From: JAMXLO01 sp963719805
GTDB taxonomy: Bacteria; Pseudomonadota; Alphaproteobacteria; Acetobacterales; Acetobacteraceae
NCBI GenBank assembly: GCA_963719805.1
Contig: CAVRDF010000008.1
Location: 248,001 to 312,000, forward strand
Direction of reading: 5' to 3'
DNA length: 64,000 nt
A program made the position numbers and the translations under genes. This document shows positions 51,314 through 61,094 of this stretch, one piece after another; within the stretch, counting starts at the first letter, position 1; each line of letters begins with the position of its first letter. The notes under the pieces were generated by a model that was given only the letters and a program-made list of their open reading frames with translations, did no database searches and was not told the DNA's origin.

Positions 51314-54310
51314 GTGAGCAGCCGTGCCGCGGTGAAGGATGCCTGCGGCCGCGCCTTGGCCGCGATGCGCAGCGGTGACACGCCGGCCGGTCTGCGGCTC
51401 TATGAGTATGCCCAACGCCTCGACCCGACAGACAACGAGGTCGCGCTGGCGATCGCCGGGGCGCACTTCAGTCTGCGTCACCGGCACTGCATTGAGCAGT
51501 TCGCGAAGATCGTGCGATGCGACGATGTGCCGGAGGCGTGGCTTGGCCTGATCGCCGCGCGCCACCGCTTCGGTGAGACCGCGGCGGCAGCCGACGATTT
51601 GCGGGGCTTCCTGTCGCGGCACGGCCACGTGCGGGGCACTCCCACGATTCGTCTGCACGACGCAATCACGGCGCGGGCCGGTGAAGCCGGCTGGTGCGCG
51701 CTTTCCGCCACGGGGCAGCTTCGCGTGATGCTGCTCGATGCCGCCATGAGCCTCGATCACGTGGTGATCCTGTTGGATGCGGCGCCGATCGGCGTGCGGC
51801 CGCGGCGGCGCAACCGGGACGGTGGTTCTCAACGGGCAATATACCAGCTGCCTGCGGGGTGGCGGCGGGCGGGTGAGATTGGTGTCTGCTGCGGTGCGCG
51901 CCATCTGCTGGGCAGTCCATTGCGGGTGCCTGCCATCAGTCAGGTGGAGGGCTTCGTCCGTACGCAGGGCGGCGCCATCGCCGGCTGGGCGTGGCATCCG
52001 AACGACCCGGACTGCGCGGTAACGTTGACGCTGTGCGATGCCAGCGGCGCGACGCTGCGCGTCGTTGCGATTGATCCGGCGCTGGACGTCGCGCACGGCC
52101 AGCCGCTTGCGCGGCCACGCAGCATCGGCGTATCCGCCGCGAACGTCCGCCTGCTGCGCCCGCCGCTTGCCGTGCTGGATGCATCCGGGCGTCCGCTGCT
52201 GGGCAGCCCGCTCGACCCACTGGCGGAGCAGCGCAGCGCTGCCGGTGCGGCGGAACTTGCACGGCGCCGGTTTCCTGCCTCGCGGCATGTGCCAGGCGGT
52301 ACCGTCGAACTCGACAGGATAGCGGTCCCGGCCGATATCGCCGGCGTCCGCGCCGTCAGCAGCCGGACGCCGCGACCGCCTGGCGTCGATGTGGTCATTC
52401 CGGTTTACCGTGGCTACGACCAGACCATTGCGTGCATCGACAGTGTGCTCGCTTCCCTGCCGCCGGACGCGCGTTGCTGCGTGGTGGAAGACGCGTCGCC
52501 GGATACGCGTCTGGTTGATGCCTTGTGCGAGCTCGCCGCTCGCGGACGCATCGTGCTGCTACGCCAGCCTGCCAATCGGGGCTTCCCGGCGACCGCGAAT
52601 GCGGGACTACGCGCCGTGGGCGAGCGCGATGCCATCCTGCTGAACAACGACACGCTGGTGCCGCCGGGATGGATCGAGCGCCTCGCGGAGGCCGCCTATG
52701 GCGCAGCGGACATCGGCACCGCGACGCCGCTCTCGAATGAGGCGACAATATTCAGCTATCCCCGGCAGGACGGTCCCAATCCGACACCCGATCAGGCGGC
52801 AACAACCCAGCTCGACCGGTTGGCCCGCCGCGCCAACGGCGGGCTTAGCATCGACGTGCCGAGTGCCAACGGCTTCTGTGTCTATATCCGGCATGATTGC
52901 CTCGCGTCCGTTGGCCTGCTGCGCGAGGACCTGTTTGCCCAGGGCTATTGCGAGGAGAACGACTTTTGCCTGCGCGCGCGGCATCTCGGCTGGCGGCATG
53001 TCGCGGCAGCAGGGGTGTTCGTGGGCCACGTTGGCGCAGCCTCTTTCGGCAGTGCGCGCGAGCAGTTGCTGGCGAGCAACCTCGCGACGCTGAACCGCCT
53101 GCATCCCGGCTATGACGCACTGGTGGAAGCATTTCGCGAAGCCGACACTCTTGCGCCTGCGCGCTTTGCCATCGACGCGCTGCGCTGGAGACGCGGCTGC
53201 TCGCGCAAGGGTGCGGCGATCATCGTCACGCACGGCCGCGCCGGCGGCGTCCAGCGGCATGTTGCCGAGCGCTGCCAGGCGATCACCGCAGCCGGCCTGC
53301 GTGCCATCGTGCTGACGCCGAAAGACGGCGCGTGCGTGCTGTCGGATGCGTCCGGTGAAGACTTTCCGAACCTGAGCTTCGACGACATGGCATCGCTCGC
53401 CGCGTTCTTGCGCGACGAAGATCCGGCGTGGCTCGAACTGCATCACTTCATTGGCCACGATCCCACAGTAATGAAGCTGGCTGGTTTGCTCGGTGTGCCG
53501 TACGACGTGGTTGTGCATGACTACGGATGGGTATGTCCGAGCATCACCTTCATCGGACCGGACAGGCGGTATTGCGGCGAACCTGGTGGTAGCGCGTGCG
53601 AGGCCTGCTACGCCGATATCGGCGGCGGTCTCGAGGAGGACATCGCTCCGGCACGGCTGCGCATCCGCTCACGTGGCGTGCTTGAAGCCGCGCGACATGT
53701 CGTGGTGCCATCGCAAGACGTGGCGCGGCGGCTGGCAAACTACTTCCCGCGCGTCACATGCACGGTGCGGCCGTGGGAAGACGATGCGCTGCCGGCACCT
53801 CGACCGGCTCAACGCGTCAAGCATCCGAATCTGCGCGTCGCTGTGGTGGGTGCCATCGGTATCGACAAGGGCTTTGAGTACCTGCTCGCCTGTGCGCGCC
53901 ACGCCGCGGCGCGACGATTGGCGCTGGAATTCGTGCTCGTCGGCAGTTCCTGCGACGACAAGCGCCTGCTCGATACCGGCACGGTCAGCATCGTCGGCCC
54001 ATACCAGGAGAGCGAGGCGGTGACATTGATCCGGGCGCAGGAGGCTGGACTCGGCTTTCTGCCAGCATTGTGGCCGGAGACCTGGAGCTACACGCTATCG
54101 CAGATGTGGCAGGCGGGACTGGAGGTGTTGGCGTTCGATATCGGCGCGCCGGCCGAGCGGATCCGCCAGACCGGCCGCGGCAGCCTGCTGCCACTCGGGT
54201 TGCCACCGGCCGCCGCTTGCAGCGCACTGCTGTCGTGGCGCGGCGAGGACGTCTCCCAGGGCACGCTGGCCAATCGTCGTAAGCCGGCGGCAGCGTGTCT
54301 GGCCGGGTGA
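51314..54310 (+). CDS. bifunctional glycosyltransferase (GT2 + GT4)
   Basis: A 998-residue protein. The GTG start at 51314 follows GGGGAAGAAG. The N-terminal part (about 1-130) has a TPR-like start and an unnamed domain ending in 'LLGSPL' segments (about 190-300). A GT2 domain covers about 355-610 ('VDVVIPVYRGYDQTIACIDS', 'LLNNDTLVPPGWIERL', 'EENDFCLRARHLGWR'), and a GT4-like domain about 635-990 ('GAAIIVTHGRAGGVQRHVAE', 'HHFIGHDPTVMKLAGLLG'). Such fusions make surface polysaccharide or O-antigen chains. No other polysaccharide genes flank it except GT39 and the MBOAT cassette further downstream. Function in surface glycan synthesis is inference. Confidence 0.85.
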   Translation: MSSRAAVKDACGRALAAMRSGDTPAGLRLYEYAQRLDPTDNEVALAIAGAHFSLRHRHCIEQFAKIVRCDDVPEAWLGLIAARHRFGETAAAADDLRGFLSRHGHVRGTPTIRLHDAITARAGEAGWCALSATGQLRVMLLDAAMSLDHVVILLDAAPIGVRPRRRNRDGGSQRAIYQLPAGWRRAGEIGVCCGARHLLGSPLRVPAISQVEGFVRTQGGAIAGWAWHPNDPDCAVTLTLCDASGATLRVVAIDPALDVAHGQPLARPRSIGVSAANVRLLRPPLAVLDASGRPLLGSPLDPLAEQRSAAGAAELARRRFPASRHVPGGTVELDRIAVPADIAGVRAVSSRTPRPPGVDVVIPVYRGYDQTIACIDSVLASLPPDARCCVVEDASPDTRLVDALCELAARGRIVLLRQPANRGFPATANAGLRAVGERDAILLNNDTLVPPGWIERLAEAAYGAADIGTATPLSNEATIFSYPRQDGPNPTPDQAATTQLDRLARRANGGLSIDVPSANGFCVYIRHDCLASVGLLREDLFAQGYCEENDFCLRARHLGWRHVAAAGVFVGHVGAASFGSAREQLLASNLATLNRLHPGYDALVEAFREADTLAPARFAIDALRWRRGCSRKGAAIIVTHGRAGGVQRHVAERCQAITAAGLRAIVLTPKDGACVLSDASGEDFPNLSFDDMASLAAFLRDEDPAWLELHHFIGHDPTVMKLAGLLGVPYDVVVHDYGWVCPSITFIGPDRRYCGEPGGSACEACYADIGGGLEEDIAPARLRIRSRGVLEAARHVVVPSQDVARRLANYFPRVTCTVRPWEDDALPAPRPAQRVKHPNLRVAVVGAIGIDKGFEYLLACARHAAARRLALEFVLVGSSCDDKRLLDTGTVSIVGPYQESEAVTLIRAQEAGLGFLPALWPETWSYTLSQMWQAGLEVLAFDIGAPAERIRQTGRGSLLPLGLPPAAACSALLSWRGEDVSQGTLANRRKPAAACLAG

Positions 54311-54366
54311 CGCCAGCGGGGACCTGCACCATATTGCTGGCGTGACATAACCGGGTACCCGCCTCG

Positions 54367-56415
54367 ATGGGCGCCGCGACAGATTTCCGTTCGATCTACC
54401 GCCACGGTTTCGTCCGTGTCGCCGCCTGCACAACAGTCTGCACGCTGGCCGATCCGGCGGCGAACGCAGCGGCCGTGCTGGCTGCGGCGCGTGAGTGCGA
54501 CCGGCGTGGTGTAGCGCTCGCGGTGTTCCCTGAACTCGGCATCTCCGGTTATGCGATCGGTGACCTGTTGCATCAGGCGACCCTGCTGGATGCTGTGGAA
54601 GCCGCTATCGGCAGCATCCTCGATACGTCGAAGCAGCTGCTGCCGATCCTGCTTGTCGGTGCGCCGCTGCGCCACGCCGGAGCGCTGTTCAACTGTGCGC
54701 TGGCGATTCACCGCGGCCGCCTGTTGGGCGTGGTGCCGAAGGTGCACCTGCCGAACTATCGAGAATTCTATGAGCAACGGCATTTCGTCGCGGGCGATGG
54801 CATGGTTGGCGGCGAGATCGCTGTCAGCGGCCTGACCGCACCATTCGGCAGTGATCTGCTGTTCGCCGCCGAGGACGTGCCCGGCTTCGTCATCCATGCC
54901 GAGATCTGCGAGGACGTCTGGATTCCGGTCCCGCCGAGTTCGACCGCCGCGCTGGCCGGCGCCAGCGTGTTGGCCAATCTCTCGGCCAGCAACATCACCA
55001 TCGGCAAGGCGGAGACCCGCCGGCTGCTGTGCGCATCGCAGTCAGCGCGCTGCATTGCAGCCTATCTTTACGCGGCGGCGGGTGCGGGTGAGTCCACCAC
55101 AGATCTCGCCTGGGACGGCCAGGCGTCGATTTTCGAGAATGGTGCGACGCTGGCCGAGACCGAACGCTTTCCGTCGGCCGGCCAGATCGCGGTGGCGGAT
55201 ATCGATCTTGAGCTGCTGCGCCGCGAGCGGATGCAGATGGGCAGCTTCGATACCAACCGGCGGCGCCATGCGGGCGAGTTTCGGCGTATCGGTTTTCAAC
55301 TGGAACCGCCGGCCGGCGACATCGGCCTGGAGCGCCAGGTCGAGCGTTTTCCGTTCGTGCCTTCAGATCGGGCGCGGCTCGAACAGGATTGCTACGAGGC
55401 GTACAACATCCAGGTGTCGGGCCTGACTCAGCGGCTGCGTGCCACCGGCATCCAACGCGTGGTTATCGGCGTTTCGGGCGGGTTGGACTCGACCCATGCG
55501 CTGATCGTTTGCGCCCAGGCACTTGACCGCCTTGGCCTGCCGCGCGGCAACATCCTCGCCTACACCATGCCGGGCTTTGCCACATCGGCGCACACCAAGG
55601 ACAACGCGATCCGGCTGATGCAGGCACTCGGTGTGACTTGGCAGGAGCTCGACATCCGCCCCGCCGCGGAACGCATGCTGGCCGATATCGGCCATCCTTA
55701 CGCACGCGGTGAGGCGATCTACGATCTGACGTTCGAGAACGTGCAGGCCGGGCTGCGCACCGATTATCTGTTCCGGTTTGCCAATCATCAGAACGGTATC
55801 GTCATCGGCACCGGCGATCTGTCCGAACTGGCGCTCGGCTGGTGCACCTACGGCGTCGGGGACCAGATGGCGCACTACAACGTCAGCGCCGGCGTGCCGA
55901 AGACGCTGATCCAGCATCTGATCCGCTGGGTGATCAGCGCGCGGCAATTCGCGCCGGATGTGGACACGACGCTGGATGCGATCCTTGCCACCGAGATCAG
56001 TCCGGAACTGGTGCCGGCCAAGGATGGGGAGACGCCGCAGAGCACCGAGGCGTTCATCGGCCCCTATGCGCTGCAGGACTTCAACCTGTTCTACACGTTG
56101 CGGCATGGCTTCGTGCCGTCGCGAATTGCGTTCCTGGCGCTGCACGCCTGGGGCGACGTGTCGGACGGCGACTGGCCGCCCGGCTTTCCGCCGGATCGCC
56201 GCGGCGCATATGACCTGGCAACGATCCGCAAGTGGCTGGAGGTATTCCTGCGGCGCTTCTTCTCGTTCAGCCAGTTCAAGCGCTCCGCAATGCCGAACGG
56301 ACCTAAGGTCAGCGCCGGCGGATCGCTATCGCCGCGCGGTGACTGGCGAGCGCCGTCCGACGGGAATGCGAATGCCTGGCTGGCGGAGCTGGAACGCAAC
56401 GTGCCGAAGGGGTGA
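54367..56415 (+). CDS. nadE: glutamine-dependent NAD+ synthetase
   Basis: The enzyme makes NAD+ from deamido-NAD+, using glutamine ammonia channelled from its own amidase domain. The N-terminal CN-hydrolase domain (about 1-290) has 'LAVFPELGISGYAIGDL' (Glu), 'GVVPKVHLPNYREFYEQRHF' (Lys) and 'HAEICEDVWIP' (Cys nucleophile). The C-terminal synthetase domain (about 320-680) has the SGGxDS loop 'VIGVSGGLDSTHALIV' and 'ALGWCTYGVGDQMAHYN'. 682 residues is the usual length of this form. It follows the glycosyltransferase by 56 bases. Confidence 0.95.
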   Translation: MGAATDFRSIYRHGFVRVAACTTVCTLADPAANAAAVLAAARECDRRGVALAVFPELGISGYAIGDLLHQATLLDAVEAAIGSILDTSKQLLPILLVGAPLRHAGALFNCALAIHRGRLLGVVPKVHLPNYREFYEQRHFVAGDGMVGGEIAVSGLTAPFGSDLLFAAEDVPGFVIHAEICEDVWIPVPPSSTAALAGASVLANLSASNITIGKAETRRLLCASQSARCIAAYLYAAAGAGESTTDLAWDGQASIFENGATLAETERFPSAGQIAVADIDLELLRRERMQMGSFDTNRRRHAGEFRRIGFQLEPPAGDIGLERQVERFPFVPSDRARLEQDCYEAYNIQVSGLTQRLRATGIQRVVIGVSGGLDSTHALIVCAQALDRLGLPRGNILAYTMPGFATSAHTKDNAIRLMQALGVTWQELDIRPAAERMLADIGHPYARGEAIYDLTFENVQAGLRTDYLFRFANHQNGIVIGTGDLSELALGWCTYGVGDQMAHYNVSAGVPKTLIQHLIRWVISARQFAPDVDTTLDAILATEISPELVPAKDGETPQSTEAFIGPYALQDFNLFYTLRHGFVPSRIAFLALHAWGDVSDGDWPPGFPPDRRGAYDLATIRKWLEVFLRRFFSFSQFKRSAMPNGPKVSAGGSLSPRGDWRAPSDGNANAWLAELERNVPKG

Positions 56416-56423
56416 TCCGCACT

Positions 56424-57938
56424 TCAGGATTTCCGATCGAAGCGCCGCACCACGACAGTGCCGAACCGCTGTTCGGCTGAGACCGGACCATAGGCGGCGA
56501 GCACGTCGTCCGGCACCGATGCAGTCTGACCGGTTTCGACGATGACCCAGTTCCTTGGATGGGCGTTGACCGCGTCGGCCGACGTGATGAGATGCGGGCC
56601 ACCGATCAAGGGATCCAGTCCTGGCATCTGCCACCAATCACGCGGCAGATAGTAGGTGACGCTATATCGATATGCGCCGGTGGGGCTGAAGATGATCCCA
56701 TCGTCCTTGCGCGCGTTGTGGACGATGAAGTCAGCTATCTTGTCGGGCCGGTTCGGCGACAGGTCGTGATAGTAGTTGCTGACCGCGCGCAGGTTGAACG
56801 CCGCCAGCACGAGGCAGACGCCAAGCTGGATGACGCGATAGCGCAGCGCGCCGATCGCGAAAGCAATGAGGATCACATAGAGCGCCGGAAGCCAGTGCAG
56901 CACGAAAATGACGTGGGCAAATATCGGATGGAAAAAATAGCCGACGACTGCCACGAAGAGCGGCGATGCCATCAGCAGATAGATCCAGAGAACTGATGAG
57001 CGTGTCCTGATCGCTGCGAACAGGCCGAATGCGACAAGAACCAGATAGATGACAAAGGCGACCAGCCGCATACCCCAAAGGTAAGGCACCCCCAACATGT
57101 CGACGAGAGTGGCTTGCAGGTTGGCCACCATGTAGTTGCCATGCCGCGCGGACATTTCATCTGGCGCAAGATGCTGGTGGACCTGCGCTATGAGCTGCGG
57201 CAGCCAGGCGAGCCAAATGGCAATCAGCAGGATCTGGGCGAGAGTCCAGTTGATCAGCAGGGTCTTGTACCTGACGATGCCGGACAGGATGATGACGCCG
57301 ATGACGACATTGCAGCCAAACACGAACAGCGCAGCGGGGTGCTGGGCGAGCAATGCGCAGCCGCCAGCCACAATGTAAACGATCCACGGCGCGTCATGCG
57401 CTGCGCGGGAGACATCCCCGTTGCGGATCGCCGCGACGATGCCAGACCCGACGAGACGATCGCTGTTGCGTCGAAACAACAGGATCTGCACGAAGCCCCA
57501 TAGCGCAATCGCCACCAGCATGGTCTGAAAACTGTAGGGACGAGCGTGCTGTGCCCAATCGATGTTTTCGGGCGCGATGATGAACAAGGCCGCGGCCACC
57601 AGGGCCAGAGTTCGGCCAATGATCATGCGGGCCGACAGGTAGACAAAAACCGTAGCAACCAGTGCAGAGAGTACCGACAGGATCCGCAGCGTGAAGATGC
57701 CCTGCCCCAGCTTCAGCATCAGTGCCAGGATGACATAGTAAAGCGGACCATGAACGTCGCGGGCGACCCGCGTCAGTGCCTCGTGCACGCCGTCCATGGC
57801 GATGAAGAAGCTCAGTCCTTCGTCGTTCCAAAGCACCGAGGTTCCGAGGTCGTGCAGGAGCAGAAGGGCTTGGATGACGAGCAAGGCGCCGAGGATTATG
57901 GCGTGAGCCCGGGGCGCGTTGCGGATGGGTGTGATCAA
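56424..57938 (-). CDS. GT39-type membrane glycosyltransferase
   Basis: A 504-residue polytopic protein with about 11-12 helices, starting at residues 12-32 and continuing through about 400. It belongs to the dolichyl-phosphate-mannose / ArnT-like GT-C superfamily: the first periplasmic loop 'TSVLWNDEGLSFFIAMDGVH' (Asp/Glu catalytic loop, about 34-53) and 'DVHGPLYYVILALMLKLGQ' are characteristic. The soluble C-terminus (about 400-504) faces the periplasm. It would transfer sugars from a polyprenyl-phosphate carrier onto lipid, protein or glycan. It is convergent with nadE, with 8 bases between. Confidence 0.82.
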   Translation of the reverse strand: MITPIRNAPRAHAIILGALLVIQALLLLHDLGTSVLWNDEGLSFFIAMDGVHEALTRVARDVHGPLYYVILALMLKLGQGIFTLRILSVLSALVATVFVYLSARMIIGRTLALVAAALFIIAPENIDWAQHARPYSFQTMLVAIALWGFVQILLFRRNSDRLVGSGIVAAIRNGDVSRAAHDAPWIVYIVAGGCALLAQHPAALFVFGCNVVIGVIILSGIVRYKTLLINWTLAQILLIAIWLAWLPQLIAQVHQHLAPDEMSARHGNYMVANLQATLVDMLGVPYLWGMRLVAFVIYLVLVAFGLFAAIRTRSSVLWIYLLMASPLFVAVVGYFFHPIFAHVIFVLHWLPALYVILIAFAIGALRYRVIQLGVCLVLAAFNLRAVSNYYHDLSPNRPDKIADFIVHNARKDDGIIFSPTGAYRYSVTYYLPRDWWQMPGLDPLIGGPHLITSADAVNAHPRNWVIVETGQTASVPDDVLAAYGPVSAEQRFGTVVVRRFDRKS

Positions 57939-58012
57939 GTTGGCCGGACCCAGAACATTAAACGACCGATATGCCCTGTAGCGTGGTTCCGATCGCTCGA
58001 AGCATACAGTTC

Positions 58013-58047
58013 GGGCGATGGCGCAACCGATCGTTGTGCCATCGCCC
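58013..58047. terminator. 15-bp hairpin downstream of the peroxiredoxin gene
   Basis: GGGCGATGGCGCAAC (58013-58027) pairs with GTTGTGCCATCGCCC (58033-58047) around CGATC, with one wobble pair. It lies 24 bases after the peroxiredoxin stop on the minus strand and 75 bases before the GT39 start. It is likely a terminator or 3'-end-protecting stem, although there is no T-run. Confidence 0.6.
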
Positions 58048-58070
58048 GCTGGTTCCGAGCTTAGACGGGA

Positions 58071-58553
58071 TCAGACGTTCGCCAGGATCAACTCGGCCTT
58101 GCTTACCTCGAAGCCGCCAGGGGCTTCGACCGCCAGATGCGTTACCTTGCCGTCCTGTGCGACCAGAGCATAGCGCTGGCTGCGTGTGCCCATGCCGCGG
58201 CCCATCAGATCGAGTTCGAGGCCGAGTGCCTTGGTGAACGCGGCCGAACCGTCCGCCAACATCACCACTTTCCCGTCGGTGCCCTGATCCTTGCCCCATG
58301 CGGCCATCACGAACGCGTCGTTCACCGCAATGCAAGCGATCGTGTCCACGCCCTTGGCCTTGAGAGCGGCGGCGTTCTGCACGAACCCAGGCAGATGCTT
58401 GGCGCTGCATGTCGGGGTGAACGCGCCCGGTACGGCGAACAGCACCACCTTCTTTCCCTTGAAGATTTCGTCGGTCGAGGTCTCTTTGGGACCCTCGGGT
58501 GTTCCCATCATCAACTTCATCGACGGAATCTGATCGCCAACCTTAATCGTCAT
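58071..58553 (-). CDS. peroxiredoxin (Prx5/AhpE-like, hybrid type)
   Basis: A 160-residue thiol peroxidase. The peroxidatic Cys is in 'VPGAFTPTCSAKHLPGFVQN' (about Cys50), with the conserved Thr and Pro of the PxxxTxxC motif and the Arg in 'GTRSQRYALV' near 127. 'VNDAFVMAAWGKD' is typical of the Prx5 group. It reduces hydrogen peroxide or organic peroxides, probably with glutaredoxin or thioredoxin. The gene is divergent from yqgE across 118 bases. Confidence 0.92.
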   Translation of the reverse strand: MTIKVGDQIPSMKLMMGTPEGPKETSTDEIFKGKKVVLFAVPGAFTPTCSAKHLPGFVQNAAALKAKGVDTIACIAVNDAFVMAAWGKDQGTDGKVVMLADGSAAFTKALGLELDLMGRGMGTRSQRYALVAQDGKVTHLAVEAPGGFEVSKAELILANV

Positions 58554-58671
58554 CTGACCCTGGCTCCCCTTTGGCTTGCAGGTGGGCGAGTACTAGCCTC
58601 CTGGGCGGCGGGAGTCACGCCACCCGCCCGACGGCTTGCGAAGCCGCACCGGCGGGACCAGATTCGTTGCC

Positions 58672-59265
58672 ATGGATCAGACGCCGACACCCGCAGGCGA
58701 GCCAACCGACGCGGATTTCCTGACTGGACACCTGCTCATCGCGATGCCCACGATGGAGGACTCGCGCTTCGCCCACAGCGTGATCTACCTGTGCGCGCAT
58801 ACGCCCGAAGGTGCGATGGGTCTGGTGCTGAACCGCCCGCTGCAGCGCCCCAAGTTCGACGACCTGCTGCGTCAATTGGAGGTTGCACCGGTGCCCCCGG
58901 CGCGCCGGATCCGCCTGTGCCAGGGCGGTCCGCTGGATAACGCGCGCGGCTTCGTGCTGCACACAGCCGACTGGACCGGCGAGGGCAGCATGCGGGTCAA
59001 CGACGCCGTCGCGCTGACCGCGAGCCTTGATGTGCTGAAGGCGATCGCCGAGGGGAACGGTCCGCGCGAAGGCATTCTGGCACTCGGATATGCAGGCTGG
59101 GGGCCCGGGCAGCTTGACGCCGAGATCCAGAAGAACGCGTGGCTGTCGGTGCCAGCGGATGAAACGCTGGTATTCGATGGCGACCACGACACCAAGTGGC
59201 GCCGCGCACTGGCGAAGCTGAATATCGATCCGCTGCTGTTGTCGGGCGCCGCCGGACACGCCTGA
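58672..59265 (+). CDS. YqgE/AlgH family protein
   Basis: A 197-residue protein of the DUF179 (YqgE/AlgH) family. 'FLTGHLLIAMPTMEDSRFAH' (residues 16-35), 'YLCAHTPEGAMGLVLNRPL' (38-56) and 'LALGYAGWGPGQLDAEI' (about 134-150) are the conserved signatures. The family function is unresolved; members influence transcription or envelope traits in some bacteria. ATG 58672 is preferred to the upstream alternative. It precedes the ACP-like gene by 65 bases. Confidence 0.9.
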   Translation: MDQTPTPAGEPTDADFLTGHLLIAMPTMEDSRFAHSVIYLCAHTPEGAMGLVLNRPLQRPKFDDLLRQLEVAPVPPARRIRLCQGGPLDNARGFVLHTADWTGEGSMRVNDAVALTASLDVLKAIAEGNGPREGILALGYAGWGPGQLDAEIQKNAWLSVPADETLVFDGDHDTKWRRALAKLNIDPLLLSGAAGHA

Positions 59266-59330
59266 GTATGCGTTAACGCCGCGGCAGGAACTCTGTCGTG
59301 TAATGCGGTCTCCCTCAGCGGAGGCTGTCG

Positions 59331-59591
59331 ATGCCCCCCTCCACGCAGGCGATACTGGCCGCGATCACCGACATCGCGCGTCTGGTGTTCGATGACGACG
59401 CGCTGGAATTGACGCTTGAAAGCACCAGCGACGATGTCCCGTGCTGGGACTCGATGAACCACATCACGCTGGTGGTGGAAGCGGAGTGCCGCTTCAACAT
59501 CCACTTCGGGACGGTTGAAGTTGAGGAACTGAAGAGCGTCGGTGAGCTTGTCGGGCTGATCCAGAAAAAGCTCGCGCTGGTCGATGCATAG
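59331..59591 (+). CDS. acyl carrier protein-like protein
   Basis: An 86-residue acidic carrier. The phosphopantetheine attachment site is expected at Ser in 'PCWDSMNHITLVVEAE' (DSM, about Ser41). The size, charge and helical pattern fit the ACP/DltC family. The MBOAT gene starts on the base after its stop codon, so they are tightly coupled. It is not the fatty acid AcpP, whose motif would be DSL within the usual fab context. It probably supplies an activated acyl group to the MBOAT enzyme. Confidence 0.8.
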   Translation: MPPSTQAILAAITDIARLVFDDDALELTLESTSDDVPCWDSMNHITLVVEAECRFNIHFGTVEVEELKSVGELVGLIQKKLALVDA

Positions 59592-61094
59592 GTGCTGTTC
59601 AACTCCTACGTCTTCATCCTTGGCTTTCTGCCGCTGACCCTTGCCGGCTTCTTTGCCGCCGCGCGCTTCGGCCGCCGCGTCGCCGGGATCTGGCTGATCG
59701 CCGCCTCGCTGGTGTTCTATGGCTGGTGGAACCCGCGCTTCGTGCCGCTGCTGCTGGTCTCGGTCGTTGCCAACTATGGTGCGGCACTGCTGCTACATCG
59801 TCTGAAACAGTGGCCGCGCTGGCAAACCGGCGTGCTTGTCGCGGCGATCACAGCGAACCTCGGCGCGCTGGTGTACTACAGGTACCTCGGCACGATCCTC
59901 GGCGTCCTGCATGTCGGCTTTGCCGATCCGATTTTGCCGCTCGGCATCAGCTTCTTCACCTTCACACAAATCGGCTACCTGCTCGATTGCCGCAACGACC
60001 TGACGCACGACCGGTCGGCGCTGAACTACGCGCTGTTCGTGAGTTTCTTTCCACACCTGATTGCCGGTCCCATCGTGCACAACCGGGAGATCATGCCGCA
60101 GTTTGCCGATGCGGCGACGTGGCGCTTCTCGCCGCAGAGCCTGGCAGTCGGCCTGACGATATTCCTGATCGGACTGCTGAAGAAATGCCTGTTGGCTGAT
60201 CCGATCTCGGCCGCCGTGGCGCCGGGTTTTGCGGATCCCACGTCGTTGACGCTGTTCGCATCCTGGCACGTCGCGCTGTGCTATTCACTGCAACTGTATT
60301 TCGACTTTTCCGGCTATTCGGATATGGCGATCGGGCTGGCCCGCATGTTCAACGTGCGCTTCCCGCTGAATTTCAATTCACCGTACAAGGCGCAGTCGGT
60401 GATCGAATACTGGCAGCGCTGGCACATGACGCTGACGCGCTATCTCAATCTGTATCTGTACAACCCGATCGCGCTGGCGGTCACCCGGCACCGGCAGGCG
60501 CGCGGACTGCCGGTCAATCGCGCGGCTCATGCGACACCGCAGGGCTTTGCCGCCATGGTGCTGACGCCGACGTTCGTGACCATGATATTCGCCGGCATTT
60601 GGCATGGTAGTGGCCTGACCTTCCTGGTGTTTGGTCTGCTGCACGCGCTGTACATCTCCGTCAATCATGCCTGGCGCATTCTGCGGCCACGCGCGGCGAT
60701 CGACACGTCGCTCCGCAGGGCGGGACGCATCCTGCTCACCTATCTCTGCGTATTGCTGGGCGCGATCATGTTCCGCGCGCCGAGTGTCACCGCGGCGTGT
60801 GAACTGGTTGGCGGGATGATCGGGCTGCGTGGCGGAACGCTGGCGGTTCCCGACATGCACGCAGCGGCTGAGACCGTCCGCCTGATAGTGCTTTACACCA
60901 TCGTCTGGTTCGCGCCGAACACGCAACAGATCATGCGCGACTACGCGCCTGCGCTCGGGCGCATCCAGCCTGGCCCACTGGCATCGCTGCGCTGGCGTCC
61001 CAGCCTGCCATACGCCGCAGCGTTCGGCTGTGCCGCGACGCTTGGCCTGCTCGCCGTCGGCGGTACCGGCGAGTTCCTCTATTTCCAGTTCTGA
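59592..61094 (+). CDS. MBOAT-family O-acyltransferase (AlgI/DltB-like)
   Basis: A 500-residue polytopic membrane acyltransferase starting at GTG 59592, directly after the ACP stop. Helices begin near residue 5 and recur to the C-terminus. The active-site His is in 'FAGIWHGSGLTFLVFGLLHA' (about residue 335), and 'YFDFSGYSDMAIGLARMFN' and 'FPLNFNSPYKAQSVIEYWQR' are hallmarks of the AlgI/DltB branch. It would move an acyl group across the membrane onto a surface polymer. The following SGNH gene overlaps its stop by one base. Confidence 0.9.
   Translation: MLFNSYVFILGFLPLTLAGFFAAARFGRRVAGIWLIAASLVFYGWWNPRFVPLLLVSVVANYGAALLLHRLKQWPRWQTGVLVAAITANLGALVYYRYLGTILGVLHVGFADPILPLGISFFTFTQIGYLLDCRNDLTHDRSALNYALFVSFFPHLIAGPIVHNREIMPQFADAATWRFSPQSLAVGLTIFLIGLLKKCLLADPISAAVAPGFADPTSLTLFASWHVALCYSLQLYFDFSGYSDMAIGLARMFNVRFPLNFNSPYKAQSVIEYWQRWHMTLTRYLNLYLYNPIALAVTRHRQARGLPVNRAAHATPQGFAAMVLTPTFVTMIFAGIWHGSGLTFLVFGLLHALYISVNHAWRILRPRAAIDTSLRRAGRILLTYLCVLLGAIMFRAPSVTAACELVGGMIGLRGGTLAVPDMHAAAETVRLIVLYTIVWFAPNTQQIMRDYAPALGRIQPGPLASLRWRPSLPYAAAFGCAATLGLLAVGGTGEFLYFQF

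Noticed and set aside
51780..51960. Possible double frameshift in the glycosyltransferase N-terminal part
   Set aside because: The annotated frame keeps the 'LPAGWRRAGEIGV' and 'LLGSPL' pattern, so no correction is needed.
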